Shown one piece after another: positions 58,274-64,000 of a DNA stretch of 64,000 bases (position 1 is its first letter; every line of letters begins with the position of its first letter). Both the position numbers and the translations under genes were made by a program. Location: the NCBI GenBank assembly GCA_016711925.1, contig JADJSA010000018.1, forward strand, positions 124,001 through 188,000, written 5' to 3'. The notes under the pieces were generated by a model, which searched no databases, was not told the DNA's origin, and saw nothing but the letters and a program-made list of their open reading frames with translations. This DNA is from Candidatus Methylophosphatis haderslevensis (GTDB taxonomy: Bacteria > Pseudomonadota > Gammaproteobacteria > Burkholderiales > Rhodocyclaceae).

Positions 58274-59398
58274 ATGAACGACCGCAGCGAAAGCGTGCTG
58301 GCGCCGATCGGCGAAATCATCGCCGAACTGCGCGCCGGCCGGATGGTGATCCTGGTCGACGAAGAAGACCGCGAGGACGAGGGCGACTTGGTGCTCGCCG
58401 CCGAATTCGTCACGCCGGAGGCGATCAACTTCATGGCGCGCTTCGGTCGCGGGCTGATCTGCCTGACGCTCGCCGAAGCGCGCTGCCGCCAGCTCAACCT
58501 GCCGCTGATGGTGCGCGACAACCGCACCCCGCACGGCACCGCGTTCACGGTGTCGATCGAAGCCGCAGAGGGCGTGACCACCGGCATCTCGGCGCAGGAT
58601 CGCGCGCGCACCGTGCAGGCCGCGGTGGCGCGCAACGCCCGGCCGGCAGACATCGTGCAGCCGGGCCACATCTTCCCGCTGATGGCGCAACCCGGAGGCG
58701 TGCTGGTGCGCGCCGGCCATACCGAGGCCGGCTGTGATCTGGCGCAGCTTGCGGGGCTCGAGCCGGCGGCGGTGATCTGCGAGATCCTCAACGAAGACGG
58801 CAGCATGGCGCGCCTGCCCGACCTGATCGGGTTCGGCCGCCAGCACGGGCTGAAGATCGGCACCATCGCCGATCTGATCCACCACCGGGCCGGCGCCGAA
58901 CAACTGGTCGAATGCGTGCACACCAAGCCGGTCGTCACCGCACACGGCGAATTCACCCTGCATGCCTTCGAGGACAAGACCTCGGGTGGCGTGCATCTGG
59001 CGCTGGTCAAGGGCAAGATCGCGACGGACGAGGAAACCCTGGTGCGCGTGCACGAGCCGATCCAGGTGCTGGATTTTCTCGACACCACCAGCGGACGCCA
59101 TTCGTTCGGCATCGACCGGGCGATGCGCGTGATCGCCCGCGAGGGCAAGGGCGTCATCGTCATGCTGCGCCGGCCCACCAGCAACGAGGATGTGCTGGCC
59201 ACCCTAAGGGCGGAGGCGGCCGCGACGAGTCCGGCCGCAAAGTGGGACCCGCGCACCTACGGCATCGGTGCGCAGATCCTGCGCGCGCTGGGCGTCGGCA
59301 AGATGCGGCTGCTCTCCAGCCCGCGCAAGATGCCGTCGATGGCCGGCTGGAATCTGGAGATCGCCGGCTACCTTTCCACCGATGAAGCGGATCTGTGA
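58274..59398 (+). CDS. ribB: 3,4-dihydroxy-2-butanone-4-phosphate synthase with degenerate GTP cyclohydrolase II domain (RibBX type)
   Basis: 374 residues. The N-terminal DHBP synthase part (1-210) has VILVDEEDREDEGDLVLAAE, RTPHGTAFTVSIEAAEGVTT, PGHIFPLMAQPGGVLVRAGH and HTEAGCDLAQLAG. The C-terminal part is RibA-like but lacks the zinc-binding CxxGDxxGSxRCDC motif of GTP cyclohydrolase II; where it is expected I read RVHEPIQVLDFLDTTSGRHS. It should therefore make only the four-carbon precursor, with GTP cyclohydrolase supplied elsewhere. The ATG at 58274 follows GGTGAG. Confidence 0.93.
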   Translation: MNDRSESVLAPIGEIIAELRAGRMVILVDEEDREDEGDLVLAAEFVTPEAINFMARFGRGLICLTLAEARCRQLNLPLMVRDNRTPHGTAFTVSIEAAEGVTTGISAQDRARTVQAAVARNARPADIVQPGHIFPLMAQPGGVLVRAGHTEAGCDLAQLAGLEPAAVICEILNEDGSMARLPDLIGFGRQHGLKIGTIADLIHHRAGAEQLVECVHTKPVVTAHGEFTLHAFEDKTSGGVHLALVKGKIATDEETLVRVHEPIQVLDFLDTTSGRHSFGIDRAMRVIAREGKGVIVMLRRPTSNEDVLATLRAEAAATSPAAKWDPRTYGIGAQILRALGVGKMRLLSSPRKMPSMAGWNLEIAGYLSTDEADL

Positions 59399-59401
59399 AT
59401 C

Positions 59402-59884
59402 ATGGCACGCTACGACAACATCGAAGAACTCGAACCCGGCCTGGCAGGCAGCGGCCTGCGCATCGGCATCGCGATGAGCCGCTTCAACGTCGAAGTCGGC
59501 GAAGGCCTGCTCTCCGGCGCGGTCGAGGAACTCAAGCGCCTCGGCGTGCGCGACGAAGATGTGTTGCTCGCCAGCGTGCCCGGCGCGCTGGAACTGCCGC
59601 TGATCCTGCAGACCATGGCGCAGAGCGGCCGCTTCGACGCCCTGCTGGCGCTCGGCTGCGTGATTCGCGGCGAGACCTACCACTTCGAGATCGTTTCCAA
59701 CGAATCGGCGCGCGGCATCACCGACGTGCAGTTGCAGACCGGCGTGCCGGTTGCCAACGGCGTGCTGACCACCGAGGACGACGACCAGGCGCTGTCGCGC
59801 ATGTATGCCAAAGGCTGCGATGCGGCGCAGGCCGCGGTGGAGATGGCAAACCTGCTGCGGCAGTTGCACGCGCGGCACACATGA
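59402..59884 (+). CDS. ribH: 6,7-dimethyl-8-ribityllumazine synthase
   Basis: 160 residues of the lumazine synthase fold. It joins the RibB product to the pyrimidine intermediate. Family landmarks are IGIAMSRFNVEVGEGLLSGA, VPGALELPLILQTMAQSGRF, ALGCVIRGETYHFEIVSNES and PVANGVLTTEDDDQALSRM. The gap to ribB(A) is three bases, and the stop overlaps the nusB start (ATGA), so this is a coupled operon. Confidence 0.96.
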   Translation: MARYDNIEELEPGLAGSGLRIGIAMSRFNVEVGEGLLSGAVEELKRLGVRDEDVLLASVPGALELPLILQTMAQSGRFDALLALGCVIRGETYHFEIVSNESARGITDVQLQTGVPVANGVLTTEDDDQALSRMYAKGCDAAQAAVEMANLLRQLHARHT

Positions 59885-60318
59885 GCCGGTCGGCGCGGCG
59901 ACGCGCACGCGAATTCGCGCTGCAGGGCATCTACCAGTGGCTGGTCTCGGGCAACAGCGTGGCGCCGATCGAAGAACACATGATGCAGGTCACCGCCTTC
60001 GACAAGGCCGATGCAGCGCTGTTTCGCGCCCTGCTGCGCGGCTCGATCGCCGATGCCGAGGCCTTGCGCGAGGCCTTTGCGCCGCACCTGACTCGGCCGC
60101 TGGCCGAGGTGTCGCCGGTCGAACATGCGCTGCTGCTGCTGGCCGCGCACGAACTGAAGTCCCATCCCGAGACGCCTTACCGCGTGGTGCTCAACGAAGC
60201 GATCGAACTGGCCAAGGAGTACGGCGCCACCGACGGCCACAAGTTCATCAATGGCGTGGTGGATAAACTCGCCGCCAGCTTGCGCACGGCCGAAATCCAG
60301 GCCGCCCGCCAGGGCTGA
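59881..60318 (+). CDS. nusB: transcription antitermination factor NusB
   Basis: 145 residues, all-helical, starting MSRSARRRAREFALQGIYQW. It has the NusB landmarks PVEHALLLLAAHELKSHPET, PYRVVLNEAIELAKEYGATD and GHKFINGVVDKLAASLR. NusB binds boxA RNA with NusE (S10) in rRNA antitermination. The ribH-nusB pairing is very common in proteobacteria. Confidence 0.96.
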   Translation: MSRSARRRAREFALQGIYQWLVSGNSVAPIEEHMMQVTAFDKADAALFRALLRGSIADAEALREAFAPHLTRPLAEVSPVEHALLLLAAHELKSHPETPYRVVLNEAIELAKEYGATDGHKFINGVVDKLAASLRTAEIQAARQG

Positions 60319-60342
60319 CGCGCAGCGCAATCCGCGGCCGCG

Positions 60343-61308
60343 ATGGTTTCCGAATTCGACCTGATCAAGCGCCACTTCCAGCGCCCCACCCGGCATACCG
60401 AACTCGGGGTCGGCGACGATGCGGCACTGATGCGCGCCACGCCCGGGTGCGAGCTGGTGGTGTCGACCGACATGCTGGTTGCCGGCACCCATTTTCTGCC
60501 CGACGACGAGCCCGAGTCGCTGGGCTGGAAGGCGCTGGCGGTCAGTGTTTCCGATATCGCGGCGATGGGCGCGGTGCCGAAATGGGCGCTGCTGGCGCTC
60601 GCGCTGCCGCAGCCGCGCGAAACTTTCGTGGCGGCATTTGCGCGCGGCCTGTTCGCTTGCGCCGATGCGTTCGGCATCGATCTGGTCGGCGGCGACACGA
60701 CGCGCGGGCCGCTGAATTTCTGCGTCACGATTGTCGGCGAGGTGCCGCAGGGCGGCGCACTGCGCCGCGACGGGGCCTGGCCCGACGAGGACATCTGGAT
60801 TTCCGGCCGGCCGGGACGCGCCGCGCTGGGCCTGGCGCAGGCGCGCGGCCTGACGGTGCTGGGCGAAGCCGGCCGCGCCGACTGCCTGACCGCGCTGCGC
60901 CGGCCCCAGCCCCGGTTGGCGCTGGGCATGGCGCTGCGCGGCATCGCCAGCAGCGCGATCGACGTTTCCGACGGGCTGCTGGCCGATCTCGGCCACATCC
61001 TCGAACGCTCGGGCGTGGGTGCGATCGTCGACGTCGCGGCGCTGCCGCGCGACGGCCTCGATCGCTGCTGCGACGATGCCGAACTGGTGCGCGATTGCCT
61101 GCTGGCGGGCGGCGACGACTACGAACTGGTCTTCACCGCCGCCGCGGAGCGCCGCGACGACATCGACCTGCTGGCCAGGCGCCTGGGCCTGCCGCTCACG
61201 CGTATCGGCAGCATCGCCGACGAGCCGGCTGGCACGCTGCACCTGCGCGAAGCCGACGGCAGCCTGAGCGTGCCGGCGCGTCGCGGCTACGACCATTTCG
61301 CACCATGA
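60343..61308 (+). CDS. thiL: thiamine-monophosphate kinase
   Basis: 321 residues of the AIR-synthase fold. It phosphorylates thiamine phosphate to thiamine diphosphate. Motifs include GVGDDAALMRATPGCELVVS, SVSDIAAMGAVPKWALLALA, GGDTTRGPLNFCVTIVGEVP, SSAIDVSDGLLADLGHILER and LAGGDDYELVFTAAAERRDD. It starts 24 bases after nusB. The same fold occurs in the SelD half of the selenoneine locus gene. Confidence 0.96.
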   Translation: MVSEFDLIKRHFQRPTRHTELGVGDDAALMRATPGCELVVSTDMLVAGTHFLPDDEPESLGWKALAVSVSDIAAMGAVPKWALLALALPQPRETFVAAFARGLFACADAFGIDLVGGDTTRGPLNFCVTIVGEVPQGGALRRDGAWPDEDIWISGRPGRAALGLAQARGLTVLGEAGRADCLTALRRPQPRLALGMALRGIASSAIDVSDGLLADLGHILERSGVGAIVDVAALPRDGLDRCCDDAELVRDCLLAGGDDYELVFTAAAERRDDIDLLARRLGLPLTRIGSIADEPAGTLHLREADGSLSVPARRGYDHFAP

Positions 61309-61321
61309 CATTCGCCTGACC

Positions 61322-61801
61322 ATGCGCCCCGATCTGCGCTTCGTGTTTTCCCACCCGGCCCATTTTCTGGCCTGCGGTTTCGGCAGCGGCCTGTCGCCAT
61401 GGGCGCCCGGCACCGCCGGCACGCTGGCGGCCTGGCTGCTGTACCCGCTGATCCGGCCGCAATTTTCCGACCTCGGTTTCGCGCTGTTTCTGCTCGCCGG
61501 ATTCGTGCTCGGTGTATTTGCCGCGGCACGCACCGGCCGCGCGCTCGGGGTGGTCGACCACGGCGCGATCGTGTGGGACGAGATAGTGCCGTTCTGGCTG
61601 GTGCTGTTGCTCGCGCCGCCGGGTTGGCTGTGGCAGAGCGCGGCGTTCTTCCTGTTCCGCATCTTCGATATCGTCAAGCCGCAGCCGGCGCGCTGGATCG
61701 ACACCCATGTCAAATCCGGCTTCGGCGTGATGGCGGACGACGTGATCGCCGCCGGCTACACGCTGCTGGTGCTTGCCCTGGCGCTGAAGGTGCTCGGCTG
61801 A
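61322..61801 (+). CDS. pgpA: phosphatidylglycerophosphatase A
   Basis: 159 residues with three to four membrane helices. The PgpA signature is SHPAHFLACGFGSGLSPWAP, GTAGTLAAWLLYPLIR, with the acidic HGAIVWDEIVPFWLVLL and FDIVKPQPARWIDTHVKSGF. It removes phosphate from phosphatidylglycerophosphate to give phosphatidylglycerol in the inner membrane. The stop overlaps the pncC ATG by one base. Confidence 0.95.
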   Translation: MRPDLRFVFSHPAHFLACGFGSGLSPWAPGTAGTLAAWLLYPLIRPQFSDLGFALFLLAGFVLGVFAAARTGRALGVVDHGAIVWDEIVPFWLVLLLAPPGWLWQSAAFFLFRIFDIVKPQPARWIDTHVKSGFGVMADDVIAAGYTLLVLALALKVLG

Positions 61802-62304
61802 TGGATGCGGATCTGGAAACCCTCTCGGCGCAGGTCGGCGCCTGGCTGAAGGGCCGCGGACTGCGCCTGGCGACCGCCGAATCGTGCACCGGCGGCTGGG
61901 TCGCGCAGGTGGTTACCGCCACCGCGGGCAGCAGCGCGTGGTTCGAGCGCGGCTTCATCACCTACTCCAACGAGGCCAAGCGCGAGTTGCTCGGCGTCGC
62001 CGAACAGACGCTGGCGAGCAAGGGCGCGGTGAGCGAGCAGACCGCGGCGGAGATGGCGCAAGGCGCGCTGGCCGCAAGCCACGCCGACGTGGCGCTGGCG
62101 ATTACCGGCATCGCCGGCCCGACCGGCGGCTCGGCCTCCCGGCCGGTCGGCACCGTGTGTTTCGCCTGGGCGGTGCGCGGCGCGCCGCCGGTGAGCCAGC
62201 GCGCGCAGTTCGACGGCGACCGCGAAGCGGTGCGCCGCGCCTCGGTGATTTTCGCGCTGACGCGCCTGATCGCTGCGGCCACGCTGCCGGCACTCAATCA
62301 GTAA
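61801..62304 (+). CDS. pncC: nicotinamide-nucleotide amidase PncC (CinA C-terminal domain)
   Basis: 167 residues, the standalone CinA-C form. It has LRLATAESCTGGWVAQVVTA, GSSAWFERGFITYSNEAKRE, GAVSEQTAAEMAQGAL and ALAITGIAGPTGGSASRPVG. It deamidates nicotinamide mononucleotide to nicotinic acid mononucleotide in NAD recycling. Last gene of the forward ribB-to-pncC run; an intergenic repeat lies just after it. Confidence 0.95.
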   Translation: MDADLETLSAQVGAWLKGRGLRLATAESCTGGWVAQVVTATAGSSAWFERGFITYSNEAKRELLGVAEQTLASKGAVSEQTAAEMAQGALAASHADVALAITGIAGPTGGSASRPVGTVCFAWAVRGAPPVSQRAQFDGDREAVRRASVIFALTRLIAAATLPALNQ

Positions 62305-62340
62305 GCGGCCCCCGCAGCGGGCATCGCCAGCGGCCAGCAA

Positions 62341-62435
62341 CCATGCGGGTCTGCGCGATCGATGCCTGTAGACGCCCTATCCATAAGGGTCTGCGTGATC
62401 GATGCCCGGAGAGGCCCTATCCATGCGGCTTCCGG
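62341..62435 (+). repeat. 40-bp tandem repeat, two full copies and a partial third
   Basis: Unit 1 (62341-62380) begins CCATGCGGGTCTGCGCGATC and unit 2 (62381-62420) begins CCATAAGGGTCTGCGTGATC; both end GCCCTAT and they agree at 34 of 40 bases. A third start CCATGCGGCTTCCGG follows. Parts recur at 33356-33381 (inverted) and 33429-33456, so the family is dispersed. Confidence 0.9.
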
Positions 62436-62461
62436 CAGGGCCGCCGGTGCGGGTGGACGAC

Positions 62462-62947
62462 TCAGCCGCCGCGGTGCTCGTTGCGCCGGCCGGTGCTGAT
62501 CACCTTGCCGTCCTGGTTGAGCGTGACATCGAAGAACATCTCGCGCGGGAACACGTCGTCATAGGCCCACGACCACACATCTTCTGGCTTCAACGGCATG
62601 CGCATGGTCTGGGTCGGCTTGCCGAGCAGGCGGCGCAACTCTTCCTTGGTCATGCCGGCCTGCACCTTGGCGAAGGTTTCCTCGCTCACCACCTGCTTGA
62701 GTTCGCGCAGGATGTTGTCGGCGCCGACGGTGGCCATGAAGTTCTTCTTGCCGGCCGGCATGCGGGTGAATTCCCAGGTGGTGCTGCCGTCGTCGTTCTT
62801 CCATTCCATCGACGGCGGCCCCATCGCCTCGCGCACTTCGAAGCCGGTCGATACGCCCGGCTTCAGGTTTGCCTGCAACAGCGGCCGTTCGTTGCAGCCG
62901 CCGGCCAGTGTGGCCAGGACGGCGAGCACGGCGGTAAACATGCGCAT
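62462..62947 (-). CDS. SmpA/OmlA (BamE-like) family lipoprotein
   Basis: 161 residues starting MRMFTAVLAVLATLAGGCNE; the lipobox LAGGC predicts lipidation at Cys18. The mature domain has two similar halves (LQANLKPGVSTGFEVREAMG, VQAGMTKEELRRLLGKPTQT), the alternation seen in small BamE/SmpA folds. GGAGA precedes the ATG at 62947. It is a predicted outer-membrane lipoprotein; a link to the Bam complex is not shown. Confidence 0.8.
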   Translation of the reverse strand: MRMFTAVLAVLATLAGGCNERPLLQANLKPGVSTGFEVREAMGPPSMEWKNDDGSTTWEFTRMPAGKKNFMATVGADNILRELKQVVSEETFAKVQAGMTKEELRRLLGKPTQTMRMPLKPEDVWSWAYDDVFPREMFFDVTLNQDGKVISTGRRNEHRGG

Positions 62948-63139
62948 CGCATTCTCCTTGATTGATGGTGCTGGACTGACGGCAAACGGCCGAAGCGGGG
63001 TCGCGGCGCGCCTTACCCGATATCCGGGCAAGGCGGCTGTGCCATGGCTGATTCGCCGCCCGACCGGTCTGCCCGCCCATTATCGCCGATGCGCATGGCG
63101 CGACCAACGCAGGGGGCGAGCGCCGAAGCACAGGCGCCG

Positions 63140-64000
63140 CTACTTGCAGGGGATCGGCCGAACCGTGCCGCGGCTGCCATCGACTTCCACCAGTTGCCCG
63201 TTTTTGACCGATTGCATGATTGCACGAACGCCCATGACAGCCGGCTTCTGCAATTCGCGGGCCGTGACGGCGCCATGCGAGAGCGGGCCGCCGGACTCGG
63301 TCACTACCGCGCAAGCGCCGTAGAACAGCGGTGTCCAAGCCGGATTGGTGGTTCGCGCGACGAGCACCGCATGCTTCGGGAATCGGCCGAAATCGTCGGT
63401 GCCATGCACCAGATAGACCGAACCGCTCACCTTGCCGGGACTGCCCGGGATGCCCTGCCAACCCTCGTCTCCAGCCGGGTCGAACGTCTCGTCTTCATGC
63501 AGGTTCCAGGGCGGCGTGCGATTGCGGGCGCGTTCATGCCGCAACTTGTTCTCGCCGATTTCGGCGGCAAGCACGCTCCATTGCGCCGCGGTCGGATTGC
63601 AGATTGCCGAGTCCAGTGTCTGAAGCCGCGCAAAGAACACATCCATCGGTTCGGCGGCCACGCCGAGGTCGTGCAGTCTGCCCCCCAGTTCGCGCAACGC
63701 GCGGCGCAACGGAAGCGTGAGCCGGGTCGTCTGGTAGTGCTCCAGATCGTCGAGGCTGGTGTAGGTCTGTGCCAGGCGAACCACCTCGGTGAAAAAGTAG
63801 CGCAAATCCTGCGGCACCTGCTGCTGGAGCGCGAACAGCGTCTCCTGCATGCGCTGCTTCAACTGGCGGTCGTTTTCGTGAGGATTGCGCAGCGCGCCCT
63901 GTGCCATGACACGCAAGGTGCTCAGCACCACTTCGGGCGCTTCCAGCCAGGTCGGCACGTAGGGGTCGAACTCGGTCTCGCGGTGTCCGTGTTCGGCCAG
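63140..64000 (-). CDS. PEP-utilising enzyme with swivelling His domain (C-terminal part, cut by window end)
   Basis: About 287 residues are visible, and the frame stays open past base 64000. The C-terminal phosphohistidine domain carries GIPGSPGKVSGSVYLVHGTD and the swivelling-His motif ESGGPLSHGAVTARELQKPA, as in PEP synthase, PPDK and rifampicin phosphotransferase-like enzymes. The N-terminal nucleotide-binding and central domains are outside. The helical part before it (YFFTEVVRLAQTYTSLDDLE) resembles phosphoenolpyruvate synthase-like proteins of unknown substrate. Which subfamily it belongs to cannot be settled. Confidence 0.85.
   Translation of the reverse strand: MAEHGHRETEFDPYVPTWLEAPEVVLSTLRVMAQGALRNPHENDRQLKQRMQETLFALQQQVPQDLRYFFTEVVRLAQTYTSLDDLEHYQTTRLTLPLRRALRELGGRLHDLGVAAEPMDVFFARLQTLDSAICNPTAAQWSVLAAEIGENKLRHERARNRTPPWNLHEDETFDPAGDEGWQGIPGSPGKVSGSVYLVHGTDDFGRFPKHAVLVARTTNPAWTPLFYGACAVVTESGGPLSHGAVTARELQKPAVMGVRAIMQSVKNGQLVEVDGSRGTVRPIPCK

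Overview
This is a GC-rich, gene-dense bacterial chromosome segment. It is most likely from a betaproteobacterium near the Rhodocyclales. Evidence for this is the miaB-tRNA-Met-UbiH-family neighbourhood, a PhaM-type polyhydroxyalkanoate granule regulator, a RibB protein with a degenerate RibA-like half, the ribBA-ribH-nusB-thiL-pgpA-pncC order, and generally betaproteobacterial protein sequences. The order level is inference only.

Layout. 1-3.4 kb: miaB (cut by the window edge), a small coupled gene, an elongator tRNA-Met, a ubiquinone-type hydroxylase and a DsbC-like isomerase. 3.6-9.4 kb: an Irr/Fur-like regulator, a FixL-like kinase with a frameshifted FixJ-like regulator, a lone PAS protein, a lipoprotein and a broken unknown gene. 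10.0-19.4 kb: the metabolic highlight, a complete selenoneine locus. It holds egtD (hercynine), senA (selenoneine synthase), senB (selenosugar synthase) and a fused FAD-oxidoreductase/SelD (selenophosphate, the senC role). An ATP-grasp ligase, a 40-codon linking ORF, a methyltransferase and an alkaline-phosphatase-superfamily membrane protein share start/stop overlaps with it; the last is broken by a 71-bp duplication. 19.5-36.3 kb: housekeeping and accessory genes (ADP-ribosylglycohydrolase-like, EcsC, GlgX, DUF885, GST, GlxA-type AraC regulator, AsmA, RecQ, AEC transporter, FIST, PhaM). 36.5-41.7 kb: a signalling block with a hybrid histidine kinase, a B12-binding radical SAM protein and two LuxR-type response regulators. 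41.7-49.2 kb: a ParA-like ATPase, a membrane methyltransferase, a lone GspG, a DUF4124 protein, an enoyl-CoA hydratase/phosphate acetyltransferase, glmU and glmS.

49.2-58.2 kb is an accessory island: a TacAT-like toxin-antitoxin pair, an integrase remnant, a two-gene transposon truncated by an IS21-family element, an orphan Phd/YefM antitoxin, a secreted-looking FtsZ-like GTPase-domain protein, an AbrB/MazE protein and an unknown gene. It ends inside what looks like the last codons of ribE. 58.2-64 kb returns to the core genome: ribB(A)-ribH-nusB, thiL-pgpA-pncC, a lipoprotein and a PEP-utilising enzyme that runs off the window.

The most unusual items are the FtsZ-like protein with a twin-arginine-like leader, the extended selenoneine locus, the kinase-radical SAM-regulator operon, a 40-bp intergenic repeat family seen at two loci, and about ten single-base indels, several at short homopolymers. 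The indels mean that several 'pseudogenes' may be sequencing errors.
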